This document shows positions 33,783 through 42,420 of a DNA stretch of 64,000 bases, in pieces. This stretch comes from Maricurvus nonylphenolicus (GTDB taxonomy: Bacteria; Pseudomonadota; Gammaproteobacteria; Pseudomonadales; Cellvibrionaceae): positions 5,456,001 through 5,520,000 of the forward strand of contig NZ_AP031498.1 in NCBI RefSeq assembly GCF_042854845.1, written 5' to 3'. The notes beneath the pieces were generated by a model. That model ran no database searches. It was not told the origin of the DNA and worked only from the letters and a program-made list of their open reading frames with translations. Each line of letters begins with the position of its first letter. The stretch's first letter is position 1. The position numbers and the translations under genes were made by a program.

Positions 33783-35418
33783 TAAGGACCTCCATGACAT
33801 CCGTAACATCGCCGATCAAATCGTGAGGGCGAGAAAAATAATAGCCCTGCAACAATAAGTTATCGACATTTAACAGCTGAATAAAATCCATTTGCTCTGC
33901 AGACTCAATGCCTTCCACCACAACCGTGGCCCCCAGTGATTGGCAAAGTTGCAGCATAGCTTTAAAAATCATGCGTCGACGGGGGCTGTGTTGAATATCA
34001 AGTAAAAGCTGTCTATCGAGTTTGACAATATCGACCTGAAACTGGCTCAGATAATCCAACGTAGAATAACCCGCGCCAAAATCATCTAGCGCAAGAATAA
34101 CACCTTGATCTCTTACCCATTGAAAAATATAAGAAGCGTCTTCAACTGCCACGGGCAAAGCTTCCGTTTCAGTCACTTCAAAAATAAAACGTGATCGCTC
34201 CAAACCGCTTTCATCGATCAACTGCAAGACATCGTTAATTAATTGCCGATTGGTAATTTGAGGTAAGTTAAAATTGATTGACAGACTAACGGAGGAGTCA
34301 GCGAGAATATCAGCGGGTAGTGAACGTAGAAGTTTATTGACGACATAGATCGCCAACTTATACAGATAACCGTTTTTCTCGGCGATGCTGATAATTTTCA
34401 CCGGTGATATACAACCCAACTGAGGGTGAAACCAACGTAACAGGAATTCTAATGCCGCAATACGTTGAGTACCGTGATCCAGTATTGGCTGGGCAGCCAA
34501 ATGCAATGCATCCTCTTCGAGCCCACGTTTTAGATGCTCAAACAACTCATCGTCATCGATCTCACATTCAGCCTTGGGGAATAAATTGCCTAAAGCGGTA
34601 CGACTTTTCGCCTGCTCCAGTGATACTTCAGCACGTCGATAAAAATCTTTGACATCAAGGTGGCCACTTAAGCCATGAGCAGTACCGATAAACAGGCGAG
34701 GCTTTAACTGATCAAAAGCCAAAGCTACCGGCTCAGTGAGTACCTGTGGTGAAATAAGAGAGAACTCTCGAATAGCTCGTGCTGACTGTGAAATTAACAC
34801 AGCAAAGCGCCGTTGCGTTAATCGATAGACGCTACCAGCCGAGCCGACAAGGTTGATTAAACGCTCTGCCAGAGCCTCTGCAATCTCCTTACCGCCAACC
34901 TTGTTAGAGAACTCAATTAATACCAGCTCGCAGGGCGAATAATTCTTGCAACCCGTCTCAGCGGTCAAATCCAGATTCAGTAACTGTTGATTGCCAACAC
35001 CGGTTTCAGAATCATAAAAGCCGTATTGATCAGGCTCACCACCCATCACATCAGTGATATTATCACTAACTGATAAATAGCGAGTTGGCTGGCCCAGTGA
35101 ATTATTGATCGGCGCAATGGACTGCATCGACCAGTATAAGTCGCCATTCTTTTTGCGATTTAAAATACGCCCGCGCCAGACTTTTCCCTCCTCGATTCTG
35201 CGCCACAACTGTTTATGTAACGCAGCAGGTGTACGCCCGGAGTTGAGCAAGCCTGGCGTCTTGCCAATCACTTCATCGGCAATATAACCCGTCACATCGG
35301 TAAAACGCTGATTGACAAATTGAATCGTACCATCGATATCTGTTAGCACTACGGCCGCGCCTGACAACTCAATTAAATGTTGCCATAAGGTGCTATCCAG
35401 CTGAACATCCCCGACCAT
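33757..35418 (-). CDS. PAS / degenerate GGDEF / EAL domain protein
   Basis: Probable cyclic-di-GMP phosphodiesterase of 553 residues. The PAS domain (about 10-125) has VLTDIDGTIQFVNQRFTDVT. The central region (about 130-285) has the GGDEF fold, but the signature is replaced by RLTQRRFAVLIS, so no cyclase activity is expected. The EAL domain (about 290-545) keeps Glu324 (in LEFLLRW, replacing EALLRW), Asn384, the Glu of FEVTETEA, the Asp pair 445-446 in LALDDFGAGYS, Lys467 and VVEGIES, QGYYFSRP. Most metal and catalytic residues are therefore present. The downstream Aer-like receptor overlaps it, linking c-di-GMP turnover to taxis. Codon use is more AT-rich than in neighbouring housekeeping genes. 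Confidence 0.9.
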   Translation of the reverse strand: MVGDVQLDSTLWQHLIELSGAAVVLTDIDGTIQFVNQRFTDVTGYIADEVIGKTPGLLNSGRTPAALHKQLWRRIEEGKVWRGRILNRKKNGDLYWSMQSIAPINNSLGQPTRYLSVSDNITDVMGGEPDQYGFYDSETGVGNQQLLNLDLTAETGCKNYSPCELVLIEFSNKVGGKEIAEALAERLINLVGSAGSVYRLTQRRFAVLISQSARAIREFSLISPQVLTEPVALAFDQLKPRLFIGTAHGLSGHLDVKDFYRRAEVSLEQAKSRTALGNLFPKAECEIDDDELFEHLKRGLEEDALHLAAQPILDHGTQRIAALEFLLRWFHPQLGCISPVKIISIAEKNGYLYKLAIYVVNKLLRSLPADILADSSVSLSINFNLPQITNRQLINDVLQLIDESGLERSRFIFEVTETEALPVAVEDASYIFQWVRDQGVILALDDFGAGYSTLDYLSQFQVDIVKLDRQLLLDIQHSPRRRMIFKAMLQLCQSLGATVVVEGIESAEQMDFIQLLNVDNLLLQGYYFSRPHDLIGDVTDVMEVLNAQQSASL

Positions 35419-35557
35419 TAATGCAAACCCCTGCTATTATTCTATTCCCTGTAAACGACCGCTTAGTGTGCTGCTTGATTTGCGTCAACTAAACTTCACT
35501 GTGGCATGCGTAATATTTATATCGGTGGTTTTTCAGTTTGTGAATAGCAGTCTATGC

Positions 35558-35600
35558 CTTGACAAAGGCCAGTCGACATCATGTCAAGTTTCGATTGACA
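35558..35600. promoter_or_regulatory. Inverted TTGACA repeats, candidate operator
   Basis: CTTGACA (35558-35564) is inverted as TGTCAAG (35582-35588), and TTGACA recurs at 35595-35600. They lie between the EAL gene and the HTH regulator, both divergent from here. The arrangement suits an operator for the adjacent regulator, with the TTGACA copies possibly doubling as -35 elements. No well-spaced -10 is certain. Confidence 0.4.
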
Positions 35601-35685
35601 CATCGCGATATACTTTAGCGATAAAATACTTCTTACATTGCCAACTGACTGGCGGGGCAAATCAGGAATTGCTTTAGGAGTTACT

Positions 35686-36288
35686 GTGGGAGCAAAAGGC
35701 AGCCCCCCAATCACCGTTATTGATCGCCTGCGATCAACCCTGACACATAAAGGAATCAGCATTACCCAACTTTCTGATTACCTGGGCGTGAGTCGTCAGG
35801 CGATATATAACTGGATGAAAAACGGGATAATAAGTCAAAGATATGTCGAACCACTCTGCATCTATTTAGACATCAAAGCAGAGTGGCTGCTTTTTGGCGC
35901 CTACCCAGAACACAGCGTTATTAACAACTGTTACTTAACTTGTGAACTCAAGAATACCTTGATCGAATTGTTGCTTGAAAACTACGAACTGGTAGCAGAG
36001 CACAATATTCTAACGCAAGCCATTCAATGGCACGGCGCATTTATTAGCGGGACACAACAGAACACCTTACCAAAAGATACAGACAGCATGCGCGAGTGGA
36101 TAGACCCTGATTACTACCACATGTTTCACCATGCGCTACTGCGTTACCACCTATATCAAGACAAACAGAAAGTTATTTTTCCGTTACACCAAGATATAGA
36201 AAAAACCAACCGCTGGTTAGAATTGGAGTTTAAAAGCCAGTGCAACAACCAAATCATGATCTATACGTTGCAACCTTTTAAGCCCTAA
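35686..36288 (+). CDS. HTH (XRE-like) transcriptional regulator with unassigned C-terminal domain
   Basis: A 200-residue protein starting at GTG 35686, which has TTTAGGAG six bases upstream. The N-terminal helix-turn-helix (about 24-47) reads GISITQLSDYLGVSRQAIYN then WMKNG, as in phage CI/Cro and XRE proteins. The C-terminal 120 residues (WIDPDYYHMFHHALLRYHLY) match no family I know, and there is no peptidase Ser-Lys pair of CI/LexA. The gene is AT-rich. It is divergent from the PAS-EAL and Aer operon and may control it. Confidence 0.8.
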   Translation: MGAKGSPPITVIDRLRSTLTHKGISITQLSDYLGVSRQAIYNWMKNGIISQRYVEPLCIYLDIKAEWLLFGAYPEHSVINNCYLTCELKNTLIELLLENYELVAEHNILTQAIQWHGAFISGTQQNTLPKDTDSMREWIDPDYYHMFHHALLRYHLYQDKQKVIFPLHQDIEKTNRWLELEFKSQCNNQIMIYTLQPFKP

Positions 36289-36346
36289 TTCGATTTTCGA
36301 CGTAATGTGTTAACCATGCCTTCGGTATTACTTTCTCGCATAGCGA

Positions 36347-37369
36347 TTAATCTATTTGTTTCTCCAACATGCCAATCGCGCGCTTGATCGCCTTCATGCG
36401 CCGCTTTTTACGGGTGATGGATTCCTCATCATCCTGCTTTTCATCCAGCGTCTGTTTTAATTCGCTGTAGCTGTCCTTCAATTCTTTAATTTGCTGAGCT
36501 CGCTCGGCTTTATCAAACACCAGGTCTTCAGGGCTGTCACTGGAATTGTTCGCTTGTACAAACTTGCGCTCGGGAATAACCGCTTCGGTATTCACTCGCT
36601 GATTCATAAAGCCGGGCGATACAATTTCAATACCGCGACGATGCAACTGATCAATCATCTGCCGGCGCAAATCAGAACGCATCGACAGCAGCTGTTTTAC
36701 ATTGCCTAAAAAACCCGATGCGCGATAAACAACTGAGAAATCCGTCAGCTCCATGATATAGACAAATCCCTCTTGCAATCCGGCCGCTTCAACCGCTTCT
36801 AGTAGAGCTTGTTCAACCACGCGGTTATCCACATCGTAACCAAGGGAAACTTCCGCTGAAATCACCGTACCCTTGGAATGCACCACTTTAACCGGGTGCG
36901 CAGCCAAATAGGTGTTAGGGATGGTGAGCAGATCCCGGTCCTGGGTTTGGATTTCTACATGGAACAAGTCCTGTTCGGTCACCCGGCCAAAGAACTCGCC
37001 CACCTGAATAAAATCGCCAACGGCAAAACTGCGCAGGGAGCGCAACATAAAACCCGCCATGGCATTGGCGGCGATGGTAGGGGAAGAGAGGGTAATAATG
37101 GCGGTTAACAATAAACCCAGCAAGGTAAGCAATTGACCGCGCATGGAGCTGTCGATAGGCATCGCCAGGATAATGCCAACAATGGCCGTCAGCCCAACAA
37201 CCAGTGCCAGTATCTGTTCGCGAAACCGATGCCCTTCGATCGCACTGCTGCGTTTGAGAAACACCAGCTTCATCAACAGGGCTGCCACGGCCACTATGGC
37301 AAGCACTGGCAACCAGTTAACCAGTAGAAGGCCTAGCGAGGAACTGGTGATTTTATCTATAACGTCCAT
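36347..37369 (-). CDS. MscS-family mechanosensitive channel protein
   Basis: A 340-residue membrane protein. Three or four hydrophobic helices occupy about residues 10-125 (LLLVNWLPVLAIVAVAALLM and QILALVVGLTAIVGIILAMP). The MscS beta domain follows: FAVGDFIQVGEFFGRVTEQD and LLTIPNTYLAAHPVKVV. The pore helix is SSPTIAANAMAGFMLRSLR. The C-terminal tail (about 285-340) is long, charged and predicted coiled coil (SYSELKQTLDEKQDDEES). That tail and limited pore similarity suggest an MscS paralogue rather than the main channel. A different MscS gene lies at 31386. Confidence 0.9.
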   Translation of the reverse strand: MDVIDKITSSSLGLLLVNWLPVLAIVAVAALLMKLVFLKRSSAIEGHRFREQILALVVGLTAIVGIILAMPIDSSMRGQLLTLLGLLLTAIITLSSPTIAANAMAGFMLRSLRSFAVGDFIQVGEFFGRVTEQDLFHVEIQTQDRDLLTIPNTYLAAHPVKVVHSKGTVISAEVSLGYDVDNRVVEQALLEAVEAAGLQEGFVYIMELTDFSVVYRASGFLGNVKQLLSMRSDLRRQMIDQLHRRGIEIVSPGFMNQRVNTEAVIPERKFVQANNSSDSPEDLVFDKAERAQQIKELKDSYSELKQTLDEKQDDEESITRKKRRMKAIKRAIGMLEKQID

Positions 37370-37528
37370 TTATTCATGACCCTCAGGCCACCCTCCCACA
37401 TCTTTTGTAGAGCTGTTAGTACCTTACTAAACATAAACTATTGTTAATCTTTTGGAAATCCGGCCTTTATGCCTGCTGGGGTAGTCTAAACCCGTACTTA
37501 AACAGATCCAAAAACAAGGAATTATCCC

Positions 37529-38071
37529 ATGAGCAAAACCAACAGCATCATTGCCCTTACCCTGGCCGCGATTACCTTCAGTGCTAGCAGCCTGGCAGTG
37601 GATGAAGACAACTACCCGCAAGCCAGTAAAACCCTGGCTAATGCCGATGTGAGCACCAGCGAGATGCTGGAGCGTATTGAAGACAAATACGCCGATACTA
37701 TATACGGCTACGAACTGGAGGAAATTAATAACCGTTTCTTCCACGAGGTGAAAATGGTGGACCAGAACGCGTCCAAAGTCACCACCCTGTTAATTGATGC
37801 CAAAACCGGCCAGTGGATCGAACGGGTGCACCCGATCAATACCCTGAGCGAAATGACCGAAAAGCAGTCCATGCTGCAAGCCATGGAAACAGCCAAGGTG
37901 GATATGCGTGAGGCCGTAGCAGCCATCAGCCTGAGCGATACCATGGTCGTATCGGAAGTGGATTTCGAACAGGACAATGGTGTAAGTTACTTCGAAGTAG
38001 AGACTGTTGGCCCGACCGGTGATACAGAATGGTCGGTAAATATCGAAAACCGCCGCGTCACCGCCAGCTAA
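37529..38071 (+). CDS. Exported PepSY-domain protein
   Basis: A 180-residue periplasmic protein with a signal peptide (MSKTNSIIALTLAAITFSAS, cut near SLA). Two PepSY-like units follow: one around residues 45-95 ending VTTLLIDAKTGQWIERV, and one around 115-178 ending SVNIENRRVTA. PepSY units are thought to bind or inhibit peptides or metals near the envelope. It is followed 31 bases later by a response regulator and then a sensor kinase, so it may be an accessory or target of that system. The ribosome site AAGGAA is good. Confidence 0.85.
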   Translation: MSKTNSIIALTLAAITFSASSLAVDEDNYPQASKTLANADVSTSEMLERIEDKYADTIYGYELEEINNRFFHEVKMVDQNASKVTTLLIDAKTGQWIERVHPINTLSEMTEKQSMLQAMETAKVDMREAVAAISLSDTMVVSEVDFEQDNGVSYFEVETVGPTGDTEWSVNIENRRVTAS

Positions 38072-38101
38072 GATGTAATTGCACACACTGTTAGGATTGC
38101 C

Positions 38102-38785
38102 ATGAAAGCACTTGTGGTCGAGGACGACCAAACCACCCTGGACTACATTGAGAAGGGCTTTAAGGAACAGGGCTTTAACGTCGATACCGCCAGCAGCGGT
38201 ACCGACGGCCTGTATCTGGCAACCAGCAGTGACTACGATATTATTATCCTCGACCGCATGCTACCGCAGATGGACGGTGTTACCTTGCTTTCTGCCCTGC
38301 GCGCTACCGGCAATGCCACACCGGTTATCTTCCTGAGTGCGCTGTCCCATGTTGATGAACGCATCAAGGGTTTGCAGGCCGGTGGCGATGACTACCTCAC
38401 CAAACCTTTTTCTATTCAGGAACTGCTGATCCGCGCCGATTTACTGATTCGGCGCCATCAACCTGTACAGCAGGACAGCTCACAACTGCAGCTCGACGAT
38501 CTGTGTATGGACTTGCTGGCCCATAAAGTGACGCGCAAGCAACAGGAAATCAAACTGCAGCCCAAAGAGTTCCAGCTTCTTCGCTATCTGCTGGAACACC
38601 AAAACCAGGTCGTCTCCCGTACCAAGTTATTTGAAGCGGTTTGGGATTATCACTTCGACCCTAAAACCAATGTGATTGATGTGCATATCGCCAAACTGCG
38701 CAAAAAACTCGAAGCTGGTGGAGCCAGCCAGCTTATCCATACGGTTCGCGGTGCCGGCTATATCCTGCGCACGCCAGAGGCCTAG
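38102..38785 (+). CDS. OmpR-family response regulator (QseB/CusR-like)
   Basis: A 227-residue regulator. Its receiver domain has LVVEDDQTTLDYI at the pocket, phospho-acceptor Asp51 in IIILDRMLPQMDG, Ser in VIFLSALSHVDE and Lys101 in YLTKPFS. The winged helix has LQPKEFQLLRYLLEHQNQVV, SRTKLFEAVWDYHFDPKTNV and HIAKLRKKLE, ending VRGAGYIL. That winged-helix form is the PmrA/QseB/CusR type. It lies between the PepSY gene and its kinase. Confidence 0.93.
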   Translation: MKALVVEDDQTTLDYIEKGFKEQGFNVDTASSGTDGLYLATSSDYDIIILDRMLPQMDGVTLLSALRATGNATPVIFLSALSHVDERIKGLQAGGDDYLTKPFSIQELLIRADLLIRRHQPVQQDSSQLQLDDLCMDLLAHKVTRKQQEIKLQPKEFQLLRYLLEHQNQVVSRTKLFEAVWDYHFDPKTNVIDVHIAKLRKKLEAGGASQLIHTVRGAGYILRTPEA

Positions 38786-38831
38786 GCCTTGTTAAAACTA
38801 ACGCCTTATTGAGACTGTAGAGAGTATCGCT

Positions 38832-40190
38832 GTGTGGTTAACGCGGGTTAAACAATTTACCCAAACATCGATCTGGCGCTTCACGCTTATGTTCACCGGC
38901 GTGGTGTTAATTGTCTGCAGCGCCACCCTTAGCCTGGTTTACCATCTCACCATTGGTGAGCAACGCCGTGAATTACACCAACGGGTGCACTTGGCCAGCC
39001 AGGGCTTTGTCGATCTAACCAAGGCGGAATCGATTACAGCAGAAGACCTGCTCAATGCCATCGAAGAGCGCCTGGAAGATGACCGTACATTGTTTTTAGT
39101 GTTGGGTCATGCCGGTGGGGTTACCGGCAAGATCCGCCACTTCCCCGCCAGCTTTGCCACGTTTCCACGCAGTAACTATGTCACGGTCGAACATATCAGC
39201 TCACGGGGCAAACGCCGATCCGAGGTGGTGGTTGGCTCGCAGGTGGATACACCTTTCGGCCCGCTGATTGTCGGTTTTTATGAAGGTAAACAGGCACAGC
39301 TGGAGCAGCGCTACTTTCGCGCCAGTGCATTGGTATTGATCGCCACGGTATTGATCAGCCTGGTCGCCGGTTTTATCTATAACCGTCGCGTCCTGGCCCG
39401 CGTCACAGCCATGACCCAACAACTGCAAAACATCCAGTCCGGTGAACTCAAGCAACGCTTAGCGCTTACCCCCCATGAGGATGAATTCGATTTGCTCTCT
39501 GAGCATATCAATCAGATGCTGGACGAAATCGATGGTCTGGTCGAGTCCATTCGCGGCGTCACCGACAATATTGCCCACGATTTGCGCACCCCATTGTCAC
39601 GGATGCGTATCAGTATTGAATCGCAGCTACAGCAACAGACTGACGAAGAATCCTGGCTGTTACCACTACTGGAAGAGATTGACCATATTATCGCCACTTT
39701 CGATGCAATGCTGGAGCTGGCTCGCCTGGAGAAAGGCAGCCTGGATGATCAGCGCCAGCCCTGTGATCTCGACAAGATCTGTCGCGATGCCATCGAACTG
39801 ATGGAACCGATTGCCGAAGATAAATTGCAGTTGCACTACCTCGCCCCTGAGAACGGCAATCATGCCGTAAAGACAGTGATGGGATCACCACACCTGTTAT
39901 TCAGGGCGGTATACAACCTGCTCGATAATGCCGTGCGTTATACGCCCGCTGGCGGCAAGGTAACCTTGCAACTCACCGGCAACAGCATCATTGTCAGCGA
40001 CAACGGCCCCGGTATTCCTGCAGAACACCATGAGCAAGTCTTTCAGCGCCTGACACGTCTGGACGCCAGTCGGCACAGTAAAGGGTTTGGTTTAGGGCTG
40101 GCGATAGTACAGGCAATCGTAAAACTGCATCACGGCCAGATTGACCTGGCTGATAACCAACCGGGGCTGAAAGTCGAAATTACGTTTTAA
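38832..40190 (+). CDS. Sensor histidine kinase (QseC/CusS-like)
   Basis: A 452-residue inner-membrane kinase starting at GTG 38832 (MWLTRVKQFTQTSIWRFTLM) after an AGAGAG site. Helix 1 is at about 18-40, the periplasmic sensor at about 41-160 and helix 2 at about 163-183, followed by HAMP. The H-box is NIAHDLRTPLSRMRISIE. The ATPase lobe has NLLDNAVRYTPAGG, SDNGPGIP and GFGLGLAIVQAI. Its partner is the regulator at 38102. The signal is unknown. Confidence 0.93.
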   Translation: MWLTRVKQFTQTSIWRFTLMFTGVVLIVCSATLSLVYHLTIGEQRRELHQRVHLASQGFVDLTKAESITAEDLLNAIEERLEDDRTLFLVLGHAGGVTGKIRHFPASFATFPRSNYVTVEHISSRGKRRSEVVVGSQVDTPFGPLIVGFYEGKQAQLEQRYFRASALVLIATVLISLVAGFIYNRRVLARVTAMTQQLQNIQSGELKQRLALTPHEDEFDLLSEHINQMLDEIDGLVESIRGVTDNIAHDLRTPLSRMRISIESQLQQQTDEESWLLPLLEEIDHIIATFDAMLELARLEKGSLDDQRQPCDLDKICRDAIELMEPIAEDKLQLHYLAPENGNHAVKTVMGSPHLLFRAVYNLLDNAVRYTPAGGKVTLQLTGNSIIVSDNGPGIPAEHHEQVFQRLTRLDASRHSKGFGLGLAIVQAIVKLHHGQIDLADNQPGLKVEITF

Positions 40191-40214
40191 CCAAGGGCAT
40201 TTTAATCTGGCGGT

Positions 40215-40433
40215 CTAACCCGGGCGATAATCTCTACCTTTTTCAGCTTCGATGATCACGGGAGCAGAATCATACTCATCTTCATCCTGCAAAGCACCTC
40301 CCTTTATCAAATGGCGTAACCGAAACTGCATCCAGCAAGCCGCCAGGAATACAAACGGTACCATCAATAGCCCAACCAAAAGCATCCACAGGGTCAACAG
40401 CAGATTTATTGCCACATTAAAACACTTTTTCAT
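40215..40433 (-). CDS. Hypothetical small membrane protein
   Basis: A 72-residue protein with one or two hydrophobic helices in its N-terminal half (NLLLTLWMLLVGLLMVPFVF, then LAACW) and an acidic C-terminus (GALQDEDEYDSAPVIIEAEK). It is convergent with the sensor kinase. I recognise no family, and coding support is moderate. Confidence 0.5.
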   Translation of the reverse strand: MKKCFNVAINLLLTLWMLLVGLLMVPFVFLAACWMQFRLRHLIKGGALQDEDEYDSAPVIIEAEKGRDYRPG

Positions 40434-40569
40434 CAGCGGATTACCTCGCTATTACGGTGTAATCACAGCATAACCTGAACTTAATAAACGCCTGGTTTTC
40501 AAAAAATGAATTTTTGTTAATACAGCAGGTCCGCGCCATACAAACTGCGCAGACCTGTTGATACATCGA

Positions 40570-41388
40570 TTAATTATCAGCAGCACATCTAAAGCCGATC
40601 ACATAACCCTGACCCTGAGGCGAGTAACCAAACCTTAAGGTACTGGTTAAACCTCCATCAAGACGCATCGTCCAGGCACCCCCACGGACCGTTTTAAATC
40701 CAGTATTGGCGGTAGGCCCTTGCGGGTTATCTTCTGGGCTGCTGGCGTAGTAATTATCGCTGTACCAGTCTGAGGTCCATTCCCACAAATTACCGGACAT
40801 GCCCACGACACCAAACGGCGAATCACCTTTACCCTCACCTTGATAAACCGGTGTCGTCGTGCCTAAACCACAACCTGGCATAGGTAACTCTGCTCCATTC
40901 TCATCCATAGAGGCATGCTCACAGGTCGCAGGTTCATCACCCCAGGGGAAGATTCGTTTATCCATATTACCACGGGCAGCATACTCCCATTCTGCCTCCG
41001 TCGGTAAACGTCGACCTTCGAACTTACACAGATTCTGGGCCTGAGCGTAATCAACACAGTTTACCGGATGATCACTATTCCAATTAGGAAACTCCCAGTT
41101 ACAAGCGCCACCTATGAATGGTTCGGTACATTCACCCGCATCGACACAGTTTTTATAGCGTCGAAATGTCACTTCATATTTATCAATCCTAAATGCATTC
41201 AGCTTTACCTGGTGAGCAGGTTTGCTATTTTCTTGACATAATTCATCAGCGCGAGCGTGATTACAGCCCATCTCAAAACTGCCTGCAGGAATATCGATCA
41301 TCGATTGATCATCAAATGATTGGGCAAGTACTGTTGAACTACTTATTAATGCCAATATCGGCAGAAACATTTTGGTTACATTTTTCAT
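40570..41388 (-). CDS. Exported SUMF1/formylglycine-enzyme-fold protein
   Basis: A 272-residue secreted protein of the FGE-sulfatase fold (PF03781). The signal peptide is MKNVTKMFLPILALISSSTV with cleavage near LAQ. Fold markers are MIDIPAGSFEMGCNHARAD, HQVKLNAFRIDKYEVTFRRY, RRLPTEAEWEYAARGN, MSGNLWEWTSDWYSDNYY and KTVRGGAWTM, ending VIGFRC. In true formylglycine-generating enzymes the stretch after GG(S/A)W carries two catalytic Cys; here it reads RLDGGLTSTLRFG with none. It is probably not a sulfatase activator. Internal Cys pairs suggest disulfides. The ribosome site is AAAGGAAA. It is paralogous to the next gene and AT-rich. Confidence 0.85.
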   Translation of the reverse strand: MKNVTKMFLPILALISSSTVLAQSFDDQSMIDIPAGSFEMGCNHARADELCQENSKPAHQVKLNAFRIDKYEVTFRRYKNCVDAGECTEPFIGGACNWEFPNWNSDHPVNCVDYAQAQNLCKFEGRRLPTEAEWEYAARGNMDKRIFPWGDEPATCEHASMDENGAELPMPGCGLGTTTPVYQGEGKGDSPFGVVGMSGNLWEWTSDWYSDNYYASSPEDNPQGPTANTGFKTVRGGAWTMRLDGGLTSTLRFGYSPQGQGYVIGFRCAADN

Positions 41389-41433
41389 GTTTTTTTCCTT
41401 TCTCTACTCAACTGTATTTTTCGTTATGCAGTT

Positions 41434-42228
41434 TTACTGTGCACACCGAAATCCTACCGCTGGACTGAAATTCTCGGGGGCATAAAAGAAACGTGTTACC
41501 GTACGTAATTCTTCAGGCTTACGCGCATAAATATCTCCGCCGCGAGCTACTTTATAAGCTCCCTGTCGTGGCCCTTTGGGGTTATTGTTAGACGCACTGT
41601 AATAGTAATAATGGCCATACCAATCACTAACCCATTCCCACATGCTACCGGCCATATCCATCGCCCCATAAGGCGAAGCGCCGTTGGGCTTGGAACCCAC
41701 TTCTGGTGCGGTGCCTTCACCACACGCCAAATTACCGCCATTAGGGCCATCCATCGCGGCTAAATCACAACTGGGCTTCTTATTACCCCACGGATAAAGA
41801 CTCACAGTATTTGCACGCGCTGCTTTTTCCCATTCAGCTTCTGTCGGTAAACGCTTACCTTCATATTCACAGAAATTTTTGGCTTTGTACCAAGTCACAC
41901 AGTTAACCGGTTTATTTTCCACACCCGGCCAGAAGTAATTACAACTTCCACCTATGCCCAAATCTTCACAATAACCATCATCAATACATTTTTGATAGCG
42001 CCCAAAGGTCACTTCGTACTTATCTATTTTAAAACCTTTAATCCACACACGTCGCAACGGCATTTCACTCTCAAAACAGTCCGGGTCTACCGATTTATTA
42101 CAACCCATATGAAAATAACCACCCGGCACGGACACCATCTCTGAAGTATCCATCGAGTAGGCACTAAAGCTTGCTAATGCACTTGCAAGGGTCAGCACTA
42201 GCGTTTGTAAACTTACTCTCTTACTCAT
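41434..42228 (-). CDS. Exported SUMF1/formylglycine-enzyme-fold protein (paralogue)
   Basis: A 264-residue paralogue of the preceding entry, about 45 bases upstream of it, so the pair is a tandem duplication in one operon. The start at 42228 (MSKRVSLQTLVLTLASALAS) has GGAGAG upstream and gives a signal peptide; an in-frame ATG ten codons earlier does not. Conserved fold segments are MVSVPGGYFHMGCNKSVDPD, KIDKYEVTFGRYQ, GKRLPTEAEWEKAARANTVS, MAGSMWEWVSDWYGHYYYYS and VARGGDIYARK, ending VGFRCAQ. The catalytic Cys pair is again absent. A role in binding or sensing is possible, but none is assigned. Confidence 0.85.
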   Translation of the reverse strand: MSKRVSLQTLVLTLASALASFSAYSMDTSEMVSVPGGYFHMGCNKSVDPDCFESEMPLRRVWIKGFKIDKYEVTFGRYQKCIDDGYCEDLGIGGSCNYFWPGVENKPVNCVTWYKAKNFCEYEGKRLPTEAEWEKAARANTVSLYPWGNKKPSCDLAAMDGPNGGNLACGEGTAPEVGSKPNGASPYGAMDMAGSMWEWVSDWYGHYYYYSASNNNPKGPRQGAYKVARGGDIYARKPEELRTVTRFFYAPENFSPAVGFRCAQ

Positions 42229-42420
42229 GTTTATTCTCTCCACAAATTTATATATCACTGCATAGCAGTGCCGATGTTACTTCCTAATGTGTAAACTCTT
42301 TTATCAAATGAATCCTCCTGCGTTGTTTAACTTAAGCGTTATTCATTTTTTTCAGCACGCAAAAACCCGTCACAGCGAAATATCGCTGCTAAAAAATTTC
42401 TGAACCAGAGTGGAATTTAG

